A stretch of DNA of 64,000 nucleotides from assembly GCA_038521345.1 (NCBI GenBank), contig JBCBKU010000003.1:192076-256075 (forward strand). The letters run 5' to 3'. Source of the stretch: JBCBKU01 sp038521345. GTDB lineage: Bacteria; Pseudomonadota; Alphaproteobacteria; Rhodobacterales; Rhodobacteraceae. Both the position numbers and the translations under genes were made by a program. The notes beneath the pieces were generated by a model, which did no database searches, had not been told where the DNA came from, and saw only the letters and a program-made list of their open reading frames with translations. Shown here piece by piece: positions 1 to 9,743 of this stretch; positions within the stretch are counted from its first letter, which is position 1; each line of letters begins with the position of its first letter.

Positions 1-15
1 CCATAGTACTTGATC

Positions 16-1017
16 CTAGCGGCCCCGGATCCGGGGATCGAGGGCGTCCCGAAGCCCGTCGCCGATGAAATTCACGCTGAGCACAGTGAGTGAGATCAGA
101 GCACCGGGCCAGACCACCCGTTCGGGATAGGCGACCATCCGGTCCACGGCATCGAACAGGAGCTTGCCCCATGTGGGGAAGTCCGGTGGGAAGCCGAAGC
201 CGAGAAAGGACAGCGCGGATTCGGTAATGATCGCCGTTGCGATGCCAAGCGTTGCCGACACCATGATCGGCGACAGCACGTTCGGCAGGATGTGCCGCGC
301 GATCATCTTGGTGTTTGTCGTTCCTATCGATCGGGCGGCCAGCACGAACTCGCGCTCCTTGATGGCCAAGACATCGCCGCGCACGATCCGCGCCGTCTGC
401 ATCCAGGATGTCAGACCAACCAGTGACACGATCAGGATGAACGTGCCGCCCTCGGGCCCGAAGCTTTGGGCCAGCTTGTCGCGGAACAGCAGCACCGCCA
501 CCAGAAGAAGGGGCAGCAGGGGCAGAGCCAGAAACAGGTCGGTGAGACGCATCAGCGGTCCGTCCAGCCATTTGACGTATCCGGCCACCACACCGACGAA
601 TGTGCCCAGCACGAGACTGAGAAGCATGGCCGCAAGCCCGACCGCGATTGAGACACGCCCGCCCGAGAGAAGCCGAGCCAGCGTGTCGCGCCCGATATTG
701 TCGGTGCCCAGCGGATAGGCCCAGTTGACCTTGGCCGAACTGTCCCAAAGTGCCACGTAAATCGGCCGCGTGTCGCGCAACTCGATAAAGTCGCGACCCG
801 TCGGCACGAAGGTCGCGTCGTTCCAGTAGATGAGGGGACCGAAGAGCACGAGGAAGATGATCGAGAAGAAGACGATCATGCCGACGAGCGCGCCCCGATG
901 GCTTCGAAACTGTTCCCAGACGTCCCACCATTGGCTGCGGGGTGGCTTGTCCGAGCCCGTGGCTTCGGCGACCCCGCGGGCATCGATGGCGTTGGGGTCG
1001 ATGGCGGGGTCAGTCAT
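16..1017 (-). CDS. Peptide/opine-type ABC transporter permease (DppC/OppC family)
   Basis: Inner-membrane permease of a binding-protein-dependent importer for peptides or similar compounds. The 333-residue protein has an N-terminal cytoplasmic stretch, a first membrane helix near residues 41-60, a periplasmic loop, then the five-helix BPD_transp_1 domain. The EAA loop that docks on the ATPase lies near residues 222-248 (EREFVLAARSIG and following). I start it at the ATG at 1017 (MTDPAIDP), which overlaps the stop of the upstream permease by 8 bases; an in-frame start 36 bases earlier would lie deep in that gene. It is the last gene of a minus-strand unit of binding protein, DppB-like and DppC-like permeases. 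The substrate cannot be read from the sequence. Confidence 0.9.
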   Translation of the reverse strand: MTDPAIDPNAIDARGVAEATGSDKPPRSQWWDVWEQFRSHRGALVGMIVFFSIIFLVLFGPLIYWNDATFVPTGRDFIELRDTRPIYVALWDSSAKVNWAYPLGTDNIGRDTLARLLSGGRVSIAVGLAAMLLSLVLGTFVGVVAGYVKWLDGPLMRLTDLFLALPLLPLLLVAVLLFRDKLAQSFGPEGGTFILIVSLVGLTSWMQTARIVRGDVLAIKEREFVLAARSIGTTNTKMIARHILPNVLSPIMVSATLGIATAIITESALSFLGFGFPPDFPTWGKLLFDAVDRMVAYPERVVWPGALISLTVLSVNFIGDGLRDALDPRIRGR

Positions 1018-2017
1018 AGCGGATCCTCGGATCGAGGAGGCCATAGAGCACATCCGCGATTAGGTTGAAGAGTACGATCAGGATGGCGATCATGAACGTC
1101 ACGGTCTGGACCATCGGCAGGTCGTTGGCCTGAATGGCCGTGATCAGAAGCTGGCCGAGCCCGTTCACCTTGAAGACCTGCTCGGTAATGATCGCGCCGC
1201 CGAAGATTGCGGGAACGCCAAGCGCAATGACTGTGACCACGGGAATAAGCGAATTCCGAAGCACGTGGACAAGCACAACAACCCTTTCCGAAAGCCCCTT
1301 GGCGCGGGCGGTTCGAACGTAATCCTGGTTCAGGTTGTCCAGCATGGAGGCGCGCATGAAGCGGCTGAGCTGCGAGGTGATCTGAAGCGCGAGCACCATG
1401 ACAGGCATCACCATCTGTTGCACCTGCACGACGAAACTGTCCCAGTCATTGACCACGTGGGTTGTGTCGTAAATCGAAGGGAACCAGCCCAGTTGGACCG
1501 AGAAGATCACGATAACCAGGACGCCCGAGAAAAACGGCGGTATGGAAAAACCGATCATCGTCACGAGGGTGCCGGCCTGATCGAACCACGAATACTGCCT
1601 GTAGGCCGAGTAGATGCCGATCGGCAGCGCGATGAGGATCGCCACCACATAGGCCGTGCCCACGACCCAAAGCGTCTGGGGCAGGCGTTGGACGACGATG
1701 TCCATGACCGGGGAACGGGTCTGCCACGAGATCACCCGCTGTTGGCCTTCGCCCCACGACGTCCCGAAGACGATATCGATGAAGTGGATCGGTTCGACGA
1801 CGAAGAACTGATAAAGCCATTTCGGGAAGGCGATGTACCAGGGTTGACCCACACCAAGCGCCTCGCGCATGCGTTGCCGGACGTCGTCCGGGATGGTCAG
1901 CGGCTGGTTCGCAAGCGGGTCTCCGGGGGCAAGCTCCAAGAGCAGAAAGATACATAAAGCGATGAACAGAAGCGTCGGGACAGCCATGACCAAACGTCGG
2001 GCGGTGTATTGCAGCAT
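1010..2017 (-). CDS. Peptide/opine-type ABC transporter permease (DppB/OppB family)
   Basis: First permease of the same importer, 335 residues. The N-terminus MLQYTARRLVMAVPTLLFIA is the typical DppB signal-anchor helix. A long periplasmic loop follows (about residues 35-110), then five more membrane helices with an EAA motif (DYVRTARAKGLSERVV). It is longer than the E. coli DppB prototype mainly in the periplasmic loop. It pairs with the downstream DppC-like permease to form the membrane channel and is separated from the binding-protein gene by a GC-rich stem-loop. Family assignment is firm; substrate is unknown. Confidence 0.92.
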   Translation of the reverse strand: MLQYTARRLVMAVPTLLFIALCIFLLLELAPGDPLANQPLTIPDDVRQRMREALGVGQPWYIAFPKWLYQFFVVEPIHFIDIVFGTSWGEGQQRVISWQTRSPVMDIVVQRLPQTLWVVGTAYVVAILIALPIGIYSAYRQYSWFDQAGTLVTMIGFSIPPFFSGVLVIVIFSVQLGWFPSIYDTTHVVNDWDSFVVQVQQMVMPVMVLALQITSQLSRFMRASMLDNLNQDYVRTARAKGLSERVVVLVHVLRNSLIPVVTVIALGVPAIFGGAIITEQVFKVNGLGQLLITAIQANDLPMVQTVTFMIAILIVLFNLIADVLYGLLDPRIRYD

Positions 2018-2051
2018 CGGCGCCTCAGCTCATTTCTTTTCAGGAGAAGGT

Positions 2052-2076
2052 GGGCGGGGCATCACATGCCCCGCCC
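2052..2076 (-). terminator. Perfect 11-bp stem-loop between binding-protein and permease genes
   Basis: Inverted repeat with arms GGGCGGGGCAT (2052-2062) and ATGCCCCGCCC (2066-2076) and a 3-base loop, just behind the binding-protein stop and ahead of the dppB-like gene. No T-run follows on the minus strand. It is therefore more likely an mRNA-stabilising or partially attenuating hairpin than a full terminator. Such elements are common where a binding protein must be made in excess over its permeases. Confidence 0.65.
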
Positions 2077-2085
2077 GCAATCGGA

Positions 2086-3786
2086 TCAGCCGTCGATCCG
2101 GTACCAGTCGGCCACGTTCCAAAGCTCGCTGTCCCAGACATTGAGCTTGACGCCGCCAAGGCTGTTGGCATGTGCCGAGAGGCGTCCGCGGTGGACCAGC
2201 GGGATCATCCCGCCGTTCTCGATCATCATGTCGTTCAACTCGCGCGCGATGCGGGCCCGCTCGTTGATGTCGGCTGTGCCGGCCAGTTCCGCGTGTAGTG
2301 CGTCGTACTCTTCCATGCAGAAGCGCGAGATGTTCTCGCCCTGCCACTGGGATGCCGGTGACGGCGCCTTGTCGCAAAGACCGTTGCCAAGATAGGCCTG
2401 CGGGTCGGTGCCGTTGAAGGTGTTGGCGTACATTTCAACGTCGGCATAGAACTTCTGGAACGTGTCGGGCGAGCCCGGGTCACCCCCGAAGAAGACCGAA
2501 GCGTCGAGGTTGCGAAGCTCGGTTTCGATGCCGATTTCCGACCACCACTGCTTGATCAACGCCTGAAAGTCCTGACGAACAGCGTTGGTCGACGTCTGGT
2601 AGAGAATCGAAAGCGGAACGCCGTCCTTTTCGCGAATGCCGTCACCGTCGGTGTCGACGATACCGGCCTCGTCCAGCATGGCGTTGGCGCCGGCGATGTC
2701 CTGGGTCGAGCAGTCAAAAGTTTCGGACGCATAGATGTCCGGCGCCGGAACCCAGTTGCAGGTGACGCGGCCAGCCTGACCATAACCGATTTCAACCAGA
2801 AGCGGCCGATCGATCGCCATCGACATGGCCTTGTAGACGGCCGGATCGCCGAGGAACGGGTGCGGCTTGATGACCGAACGCTCGTCGGCTCCGAGCGAGG
2901 CATCGGGATTGGTGTTGTTCAGCATGATGCGCTCGACGAGCGGACCGAAGCCAGCGACCGGTGTGCCCATTCCGCCTTCCTGCATCGAGGCGATGACATC
3001 GGGAGCAAGCTGGAGGTTCCAGGCGTAGTCGAACTCGCCCGTTTCCATCACGGCACGGCCTGCTGCGGTTGCATCGCCACCACCCTTGAAGGTGACCGAC
3101 GCGAAGGCAGGTTTCGCCGGGTCGCGGTAGCTATCGTTTGCAGCCATCGTGATCACGTCGTTCGGCTTGAACTCGGTGACAGTGAACGGACCGGTGCCGA
3201 TCGGGTTGAAATTGGCCTCGGTGCATTCCGGCGCAGCGGCGCCAAGGCAGTCAGCGAACTGTGCGGCCTGAATGATCGGGCTTTCGCCGCCGACGAACGG
3301 ACCATAGGGGTTCGGCGTAGGCGAGCCGAAGGTTACGACGACGGTCAAATCGTCCGGGGTGTCGACGCTTTCGACGCCATCGAACTTCGTCAACTGGGCG
3401 CAGCCGCCCTCAGGATGCGTGCAATACTCGTAGGTAAACGCAACATCCGCAGAGGTGAACGGGGTCCCGTCCGACCACATCAGACCCGGTGTGATGTTCC
3501 ATGTGATCGAGGTCAGGTCCTCCGAGACGCCGCCATTGTCGACGGTGGGAATCTCTTCGACGAGCCATGGGGTCAGCGTGCCGGTTTCATCGTAGCGTGC
3601 GAGCGGCTCGAGGATCATCGAAGCGGATTCGATGTCCTTGGTGCCGCCCGACAGATAGGGGTTCAAGATCGACGGCGCCTGCCAGTAGATGATCTTGACC
3701 TCGCCGTCGGAGGCCCGCTCGGCGAAGGCCGCTGGCGCGATCGCAAGCGCAGCGGCGGCGCCGAGAAGCGCGGTTTTCGTGGTCAT
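2086..3786 (-). CDS. Peptide-type ABC transporter substrate-binding protein (SBP_bac_5)
   Basis: Periplasmic binding protein of 566 residues that delivers substrate to the two permeases. The start is the ATG at 3786, preceded by AAGGAG, and gives a clean signal peptide (MTTKTALLGAAAALAIAPAAFA, cut near residue 22). The mature part has the SBP_bac_5 layout: an early strand like IIYWQAPSILNPYLSGG, then LEPLARYDETGTLTPWLVEE, a central WSDGTPFTSADVAFTYEY segment, and a C-terminal lobe ending NVADWYRIDG. An open frame continues about 700 bases upstream of this start but has no ribosome site and is not protein-like. First gene of the minus-strand transporter unit. Confidence 0.93.
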   Translation of the reverse strand: MTTKTALLGAAAALAIAPAAFAERASDGEVKIIYWQAPSILNPYLSGGTKDIESASMILEPLARYDETGTLTPWLVEEIPTVDNGGVSEDLTSITWNITPGLMWSDGTPFTSADVAFTYEYCTHPEGGCAQLTKFDGVESVDTPDDLTVVVTFGSPTPNPYGPFVGGESPIIQAAQFADCLGAAAPECTEANFNPIGTGPFTVTEFKPNDVITMAANDSYRDPAKPAFASVTFKGGGDATAAGRAVMETGEFDYAWNLQLAPDVIASMQEGGMGTPVAGFGPLVERIMLNNTNPDASLGADERSVIKPHPFLGDPAVYKAMSMAIDRPLLVEIGYGQAGRVTCNWVPAPDIYASETFDCSTQDIAGANAMLDEAGIVDTDGDGIREKDGVPLSILYQTSTNAVRQDFQALIKQWWSEIGIETELRNLDASVFFGGDPGSPDTFQKFYADVEMYANTFNGTDPQAYLGNGLCDKAPSPASQWQGENISRFCMEEYDALHAELAGTADINERARIARELNDMMIENGGMIPLVHRGRLSAHANSLGGVKLNVWDSELWNVADWYRIDG

Positions 3787-4113
3787 GGAACTCTCCTTGT
3801 TGGATTTTGCTATAGGCTCGTGCCCTCGGGACCGGACAATGCCCGATCTCGATCCTGTGCCGATTTTTCCGCAGTCTGTTCGGTGCAATGCGATGCAGCT
3901 TTCAGGTTCGTGGACGCCCCGTCCCCGCGGCAGGACATGAAAGATTTCCACAGAAATTCGCCTCAAATGCAAGTCATGCCTCGAAGGTATCTGCTGAAAT
4001 GCCGACCATTCGACCAAAAATCCGGCAAACCCGACCCGAAATATGGCTTCGTAGGTTTGACACTGCCGCCCAAGCGCCCCTAGCGTCGCGGCGACACAGA
4101 CTTGTAGGATGCC
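3787..4113. other. Divergent intergenic region between the two transporter units
   Basis: This 327-base stretch separates the minus-strand binding-protein gene from the plus-strand ATPase gene and must hold both promoters. A perfect TTGACA lies at 4057-4062 facing the ATPase gene. I find no convincing -10/-35 pair for the minus strand and no clear palindromic operator. It contains no supportable gene. Confidence 0.6.
4057..4086 (+). promoter_or_regulatory. Candidate sigma-70 promoter for the ATPase-deacylase unit
   Basis: TTGACA at 4057-4062 is a perfect -35 box. About 18 bases further, TAGCGT at 4081-4086 is only a half-match to TATAAT. The predicted transcript would begin roughly 20 bases before the ATG at 4114. 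The -10 is weak, so an activator may be needed. Confidence 0.4.
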
Positions 4114-6027
4114 ATGCTCGACCAGCCAATCGCCTCTATCCAGAACCTGCGGGTCGAGTTCGAAACCAAGGATGGCACGGTCGTCGGGGTCGAGGACGTG
4201 TCGTTCGACATCGCGTCGGGCGAGACAGTGTGCGTGGTCGGAGAATCCGGGTCGGGCAAGTCGGTATCGTCCCTGTCGCTGATGCGGCTGGTGGAATTCG
4301 GTGGCGGCAACATCGCTGGCGGCAAATTGCTGTTCGACCGGCGCAGCGGCGACGAGATCAATCTCGCGGATGCGAATGACAACCTGATGCGCACGATCCG
4401 CGGCAACGAGATCGGGATGATCTTCCAAGAGCCGATGACATCGCTGAACCCGGTCTTCACGGTCGGTCGACAGCTGGTCGAGGGTCTTCGCGTTCACAAG
4501 GGCCTTTCAAAGACCGAGGCTGAAACGCGCGCGCTGGAGCTCTTGCGGCAAGTCCGGATCCCCGAGCCGGAGCGGCGGCTGACCCAATACCCGCACGAAT
4601 TGTCCGGCGGCATGCGCCAACGCGTTGTCATTGCGATGGCGCTTGCATGCGAGCCGCGCCTGCTGATCGCTGATGAGCCGACGACCGCGCTTGACGTGAC
4701 CATTCAGGCCGAAATTCTGGCTTTGATCGATCGCCTGAAGCGGGAAACCGGAACTGCCGTGATGTTCATCACACACGACATGGCGGTCGTGGCGCAGATG
4801 GCCGACCGGGTGGTCGTGATGTTCCGTGGGCGCAAGGTCGAAGAAGGCCCGGTCGAACAGATTTTCGAAGCGCCCCAACATGACTATACCAAGGCGCTTC
4901 TGGCCGCCGTCCCGAAACTTGGCGAGATGAAGGGCAAGGACGCGCCGGAGCCCATGCGGCTCATCGGGCAGGAACCGCGCGTCGAAGGCCCCATCGATGT
5001 CCGGCAGGAAACGGTCCTTCTGGACGTCAAGCACTTGGTCACCCGGTTCGCCGTGCGCGGCGGTTTCTTCAGGCGACATGTGGCGAACGTCCATGCGACC
5101 GAGGATGTTTCGTTCCAGATCAGGACCGGAGAGACACTAAGTCTGGTTGGCGAATCCGGGTGCGGCAAATCCACGTGCGGCCGGTCCATCCTGCGCCTCG
5201 TGGAGCCCAACAGTGGACAGGTCTGGCTGGACGGCAAGGATGTCATGACCTACTCGCAGTCGGAACTGCGCAAGGCGCGCCGCGACATGCAGATGGTGTT
5301 CCAGGATCCGTTTGCCTCGCTGAACCCCCAGATGCAGCTTCTCGATCAGGTGGCTGAACCGCTGTTCAACTATGGCCTCGCAGAGGCGTCCGAGATCAAC
5401 GATCGGGTCGCCCAGCTTTTCGACCGGGTCGAGTTGCCGCGAAGCTTTATGCGCCGCTATCCCCATGAATTGTCGGGCGGTCAGCGTCAGCGGATCGCGA
5501 TCGCGCGCGCACTGGCCTTGAACCCGAAGCTGATTGTCGCGGATGAAGCCGTCAGCGCGCTTGACGTGAGTGTTCAGGCGCAGGTTTTGAACCTTATCAT
5601 GGAGTTGCAGGCCGATCTTGGAATTTCGATCCTTTTCATCAGCCACGACATGGCCGTGGTCGAGCGGGTCAGCCATCAGGTCGGGGTCATGTATCTTGGC
5701 CGCATCGTTGAACTCGGGTCGCGCCGCCAGATCTTCGAAGATCCGCGCCATCCGTACACGCGCTCGCTCCTGAAGGCGGTCCCGATCGCCGACCCGCGTC
5801 AGCGCAAGAAGGAACACGAACTGAATTTCAAACCGATCCCCTCGCCGATCTTTCCGGTCGATTATGACGCGGGTCCGTCGCTGTACGAAGAGGTGGCGCC
5901 GGGTCACAAAGTGCTGAAGGGTAATTGGGGCGGCTTCGATCGTGACGAGGAGATCGTTGTTGCCGAGAACCGGATCCGCGAGGGTCTTGAACCCGCTGGC
6001 GGCAAGACCCGTCCGCTCTACGACTGA
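4114..6027 (+). CDS. Fused double ABC ATPase for peptide-type importer (DppD-DppF fusion)
   Basis: A single 637-residue protein carries both nucleotide-binding domains that power the divergently encoded permeases. Domain 1 has Walker A GESGSGKS at residues 43-50, the signature LSGGMRQR and Walker [13 protein letters not shown]. Domain 2 has Walker A GESGCGKS near residue 347, signature LSGGQRQR and Walker [13 protein letters not shown]. Both halves end in the oligopeptide-transporter C-terminal extension ([15 protein letters not shown] and [12 protein letters not shown]). The fusion replaces separate DppD and DppF and fixes a heterodimeric arrangement. The ATG at 4114 has only a weak ribosome site. 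Ten bases separate it from the deacylase gene, so they are co-transcribed. Confidence 0.95.
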   Translation: MLDQPIASIQNLRVEFETKDGTVVGVEDVSFDIASGETVCVVGESGSGKSVSSLSLMRLVEFGGGNIAGGKLLFDRRSGDEINLADANDNLMRTIRGNEIGMIFQEPMTSLNPVFTVGRQLVEGLRVHKGLSKTEAETRALELLRQVRIPEPERRLTQYPHELSGGMRQRVVIAMALACEPRLLIADEPTTALDVTIQAEILALIDRLKRETGTAVMFITHDMAVVAQMADRVVVMFRGRKVEEGPVEQIFEAPQHDYTKALLAAVPKLGEMKGKDAPEPMRLIGQEPRVEGPIDVRQETVLLDVKHLVTRFAVRGGFFRRHVANVHATEDVSFQIRTGETLSLVGESGCGKSTCGRSILRLVEPNSGQVWLDGKDVMTYSQSELRKARRDMQMVFQDPFASLNPQMQLLDQVAEPLFNYGLAEASEINDRVAQLFDRVELPRSFMRRYPHELSGGQRQRIAIARALALNPKLIVADEAVSALDVSVQAQVLNLIMELQADLGISILFISHDMAVVERVSHQVGVMYLGRIVELGSRRQIFEDPRHPYTRSLLKAVPIADPRQRKKEHELNFKPIPSPIFPVDYDAGPSLYEEVAPGHKVLKGNWGGFDRDEEIVVAENRIREGLEPAGGKTRPLYD

Positions 6028-6036
6028 GGGATTTCC

Positions 6037-7197
6037 ATGGCTGATCTATCCGCGCGCGACATTCTCGACCGGCTTGTCGGCTTTCCCACGGTCAGCCGGG
6101 ATTCAAACCTCGACCTGATCGACTGGGTGGAAGAGTATCTGTCCTCCCACGGTGTTCCGGCACATCGCACATGGAACGAGGACCGGACGAAGGCGGCACT
6201 GTTTGCGAATGTCGGGCCCGAGGTTGAGGGCGGGATCGTTCTTTCGGGTCATACCGACGTCGTGCCGGTCGACGGACAGGCATGGGATACTGATCCGTTC
6301 GTTGTCACCGAGAGGGACGGCAAGCTGTTTGGGCGGGGAACATGCGACATGAAGGGCTTCGACGCGCTTGCGCTTGCCGCCGTGCCGAAGGCGCTCACGG
6401 CCGGAGTCAAGCGGCCCCTTCAGATCGCACTTTCGTTCGACGAAGAGGTGGGCTGCACCGGCGCGCCGCCGATGATCGACGACATGGTAGGCACGGTCCC
6501 GAAGGCCGCCGCCTGTATTGTTGGGGAACCTTCCATGATGCAGGCGGTGACCGGCCATAAAGGCGGCTCAGGCTTTATGGTCCATTTTCAGGGGTTTGAG
6601 GTGCATTCCTCGATCATGCACGAAGGCGTCAACGCCATCATGGAAGGTGCCAAGCTGATCGAATGGGCAAACGCCATGAACGCCGAGAACCGGTCGAAGA
6701 CGCCCGGACCGCTCGCCGAGATGTTCGAGCCGCCGTGGACCACCGTCCACGTGGGGCAGATCGAGGGGGGCACGGCACACAACATCACCGCCAAGGACTG
6801 CCGGTTCGGCATCGATTTCCGCGTGGTGCCCGGCGAGGATATCGAAGATTGGCATCGTCGGCTTTTTGCAAAGATCGCGGAGATCGAAGCTTCGATGAAG
6901 GCCGTCCGGCCAGAAGCCGCGATCGGCGTGGAGAAGTACTTTCAGATCCCGCCACTGGTGCCTGAGGCGCAAGGGGCGGCGGAAGAGATTGCCCGGGCTC
7001 TCACCGGCGACAACGGCGAACATGTTGTCAGTTACGGAACCGAGGCCGGCCAGTTCCAAGAGCGTGGATATTCCGCCGTCATTTGCGGACCCGGTGATAT
7101 CGCGCAGGCGCACCAGCCGAACGAGTTCATTACCGTGGCCCAGTTCGACGCAGGCGAGCGCTTTCTCGAACGGGTGGTCCAGCGGCTCGCGGCATGA
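6037..7197 (+). CDS. argE: Acetylornithine deacetylase-like M20 peptidase (ArgE family)
   Basis: Cytoplasmic zinc hydrolase of 386 residues that removes an N-acyl group from an amino acid. M20 landmarks are present: LSGHTDVVPVDG (first metal ligand His and catalytic Asp), GTCDMKGFDALALA (bridging Asp), DEEVGCTG (catalytic Glu plus ligand Glu), and a late HQPNEF ligand. The dimerisation domain sits in the middle (about residues 175-290). The family contains true ArgE, but placement in a transporter operon next to an amine oxidase and another amidohydrolase suggests catabolism of an imported acylated amino acid rather than arginine biosynthesis. It overlaps the next gene by ATGA. Confidence 0.88.
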   Translation: MADLSARDILDRLVGFPTVSRDSNLDLIDWVEEYLSSHGVPAHRTWNEDRTKAALFANVGPEVEGGIVLSGHTDVVPVDGQAWDTDPFVVTERDGKLFGRGTCDMKGFDALALAAVPKALTAGVKRPLQIALSFDEEVGCTGAPPMIDDMVGTVPKAAACIVGEPSMMQAVTGHKGGSGFMVHFQGFEVHSSIMHEGVNAIMEGAKLIEWANAMNAENRSKTPGPLAEMFEPPWTTVHVGQIEGGTAHNITAKDCRFGIDFRVVPGEDIEDWHRRLFAKIAEIEASMKAVRPEAAIGVEKYFQIPPLVPEAQGAAEEIARALTGDNGEHVVSYGTEAGQFQERGYSAVICGPGDIAQAHQPNEFITVAQFDAGERFLERVVQRLAA

Positions 7198-8549
7198 GCG
7201 TGGCGGCGGGGCCCGTCAGCCAGGCCACGCCGATCACGCACCAATCGCCTTTGCCGTCCTCTGTCGGGCTTGTGGTGATCGGAGGCGGTGTGGCCGGCGT
7301 GTCGGCGGCGCTGTACGCGGCCCGCGAGGGTGCCTCTGTCCTCTTGCTCGAAAAGGGTCGGATCGCCGGAGAACAATCGTCTCGGAACTGGGGATGGATC
7401 CGTCAACAGGGTCGGGATCCCGCGGAATTGTCCATGGCGATCGAAGCCGGGCATCTCTGGAAGGAACTGGCGCGCGCCACCAATGACGAGATCGGGCTTC
7501 GCCAGACCGGGACGCTCTACCTCATGCGATCCGAAGCCGACCGAGCCCGTTACGAAGACTGGATGATGCATGCCGAGGCCCACAACCTCGACACCCGTAT
7601 TCTGAGCAAGACAGAGCTACAGAGCATGATGCCCGCTGCGCGGGCCGCCTGGATCGGTGGCCTCTGGACACCGTCCGATCAACGGGCGGAACCGTGGCTG
7701 GCTGTGCCTGCCCTCGCGCGACTGGCCGCACGCGAAGGCGTCGCAATCCGGGAACACTGTGCAGTCCGCTGCCTCGACATTGCCGCGGGGCGGGTCAGGG
7801 GGGTCATGACGGAAGCCGGTCCCGTTCAGGCAGAGGCGGTGATTTTGGCAGGCGGTGCCTGGTCGCGGCTGTTGCTGCGTCATCATCGGGTGGACCTGCC
7901 GCAGCTTTCCGTTCGGGCGAGCGTCATGGCAACGGGCCCATTGCCCGAGGTGTTCGACGGGGGGGCCGCAGACGGCGATCTGGCGTTTCGGCGTCGCGAA
8001 GATGGCGGGTACTCGCTGGCCGCATCGGACTGGCACACGCTTTGGGTCGGACCGGATGCCGTGCGATCTCTCGGGGCCTATTGGCCGCAAATCCGCAAAG
8101 GCACACCTTCGACAACCTACCGTCCGAGCGCGCCCGACGGCTTTCCTGATGCGTGGACCACACCGCGCCAGCTTGCAGGGGACCGCCCGGGGCCCTTCGA
8201 GCGTATGCGCGTCCTTGATCCGCCGCCCGACCGTGCGAAACTGGCTGAGGTCGCGCGCCGCTTCGCCGCCGCGTTCCCCGCCGTCGGGGCAGTGACGACG
8301 GCATGCGCTTGGGCTGGCATGATCGACGTACTGCCGGACGAGTTGCCGGTGATCGACGCTCTGCCGACCCTCGAAGGTCTTACGGTGCTCACCGGCCTTT
8401 CGGGGCACGGCTTCGGGATCGGACCCGCGGCAGGAAAAACAGCCGCAAGACTTGCACTTGGACAGGATCCGGGACACGATCTCGCGGCATTTGAACACAC
8501 GCGATTTTCCCGGAGTGGCCACCGTCCACGTCCCGGACCACATATCTGA
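7194..8549 (+). CDS. FAD-dependent amine/amino-acid oxidoreductase (DAO family)
   Basis: Flavoprotein of 451 residues with an N-terminal Rossmann dinucleotide motif (GGGVAG at about 30-35, acidic strand end LLLEKG at 50-55) and the segment SSRNWGWIRQQGRD that is typical of DadA/SoxB-like oxidoreductases. The C-terminus has the second FAD contact LTGLSGHGFGIGPAAG. It should oxidise a secondary or primary amine or amino acid, passing electrons to oxygen or the quinone pool. Translation is coupled to the upstream deacylase by an ATGA overlap, so it likely acts on that enzyme's product. The exact substrate is not deducible. Confidence 0.85.
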   Translation: MSVAAGPVSQATPITHQSPLPSSVGLVVIGGGVAGVSAALYAAREGASVLLLEKGRIAGEQSSRNWGWIRQQGRDPAELSMAIEAGHLWKELARATNDEIGLRQTGTLYLMRSEADRARYEDWMMHAEAHNLDTRILSKTELQSMMPAARAAWIGGLWTPSDQRAEPWLAVPALARLAAREGVAIREHCAVRCLDIAAGRVRGVMTEAGPVQAEAVILAGGAWSRLLLRHHRVDLPQLSVRASVMATGPLPEVFDGGAADGDLAFRRREDGGYSLAASDWHTLWVGPDAVRSLGAYWPQIRKGTPSTTYRPSAPDGFPDAWTTPRQLAGDRPGPFERMRVLDPPPDRAKLAEVARRFAAAFPAVGAVTTACAWAGMIDVLPDELPVIDALPTLEGLTVLTGLSGHGFGIGPAAGKTAARLALGQDPGHDLAAFEHTRFSRSGHRPRPGPHI

Positions 8550-8578
8550 GTGCATCCACAAACGAGGACCTTCCCGCC

Positions 8579-9742
8579 GTGCCCATTCGTAACCGATTCT
8601 CCGAGCTTCATCCCGATATCACCACGTGGCGACGCGACATCCACGAAAACCCAGAGCTCCAGTTCGACACCGAGCGGACGTCGGCACTTGTGGCCGATAA
8701 GCTGGCTGCATTTGGCTGCGACGAGATCGTGACGGGGATCGGGCGCACAGGTGTCGTGGGTCTGATCAAGGGAAAGAACGGCGGCGCCGGGCGCACAATC
8801 GGGTTGCGGGCCGACATGGATGCCCTTCCGATCGACGAAGCCACAGGCCTTGAATATGCGTCGAAGACACCGGGCAAGATGCATGCCTGCGGGCATGACG
8901 GGCACACCGCAATGCTTCTTGGCGCGGCGCAGTACCTTGCGGAAACCCGGAATTTCGAAGGCACCGTCGCGGTCATCTTTCAGCCGGCTGAAGAGGGCGG
9001 CGGCGGCGGACGCGAGATGGTCGAAGACGGAATGATGGAGCGCTTCGCGATTGACGAGGTCTATGGAATGCACAATTGGCCCGGCCGGCCGGTGGGTTCC
9101 TTTGCAATCCGCGAGGGTGCGTTTTTTGCCGCCGCAGATCTGATCGAGGTCGAGATCGAGGGCAAAGGCGCCCACGCGGCGAAACCCCAGGACGGTGTCG
9201 ATACGACGGTGGTGGCGAGCCATATCGTTCTCGCGCTGCAAAGCATCGTTGCGCGGAACGTGGATCCGGTGAAGCAGGCCGTCGTCTCGGTGACTTCGTT
9301 CCAGACAGACAGCACGGCCTTCAATGTGATCCCGCAGCGGGTCACCCTGCGGGGCACGGTCCGAACCCACGACCTCGAGGTTCAGGATCTTGTCGAGACG
9401 CGGATGGGATCTCTGGTCGAAGGGGTGGCAGCCTCGTTCGGAGCGATGGCCAAGCTGACGTACAAACGGAATTATCCCGTGACGTCGAACCACGTTGAAC
9501 ATACCGAATACGCCCGCGAGGCCGCGCGCGCCGTTGCCGGTGAAGTGGACGAAGCGCCCCTGGTCATGGGCGGCGAGGATTTCTCGTTCATGCTGAACGC
9601 GCGCCCCGGGGCCTATATCCTTGTCGGCAACGGCGATACTGCCATGGTCCATCACCCCGAATACAACTTCAACGACGAAGCGATCCCTGCTGGTTGCTCG
9701 TGGTGGGTGGAACTGGTCGAGCAACGCCTGAAAGTGGCCTAG
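8579..9742 (+). CDS. M20D amidohydrolase (hippurate hydrolase/aminoacylase family)
   Basis: Metal-dependent amidase of 387 residues cleaving N-acyl amino acids or related amides. Family marks include DIHENPELQFDT near the N-terminus, RADMDALPI, the metal motif HACGHDGHTAMLLG and AEEGGGGGREMVEDG. The start is GTG at 8579 after an ACGAGGA ribosome site. It closes the plus-strand unit of ATPase, ArgE-like deacylase and FAD enzyme; two different M20 enzymes in one unit point to an acylated or peptide-like substrate. It ends one base before the convergent glycosyltransferase stop. Confidence 0.9.
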   Translation: MPIRNRFSELHPDITTWRRDIHENPELQFDTERTSALVADKLAAFGCDEIVTGIGRTGVVGLIKGKNGGAGRTIGLRADMDALPIDEATGLEYASKTPGKMHACGHDGHTAMLLGAAQYLAETRNFEGTVAVIFQPAEEGGGGGREMVEDGMMERFAIDEVYGMHNWPGRPVGSFAIREGAFFAAADLIEVEIEGKGAHAAKPQDGVDTTVVASHIVLALQSIVARNVDPVKQAVVSVTSFQTDSTAFNVIPQRVTLRGTVRTHDLEVQDLVETRMGSLVEGVAASFGAMAKLTYKRNYPVTSNHVEHTEYAREAARAVAGEVDEAPLVMGGEDFSFMLNARPGAYILVGNGDTAMVHHPEYNFNDEAIPAGCSWWVELVEQRLKVA

Positions 9743-9743
9743 G

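Noticed and set aside
3787..4497. Long open frame extending the binding protein N-terminally by about 237 residues
   Set aside because: The signal peptide and AAGGAG site define the start at 3786; the extension overlaps the divergent ATPase gene and reads as an antisense shadow.
8117..9724. 535-codon open frame on the minus strand
   Set aside because: Lies opposite the DAO and M20D genes, low-complexity Arg/His/Gly composition, no motifs; a GC-rich antisense shadow.
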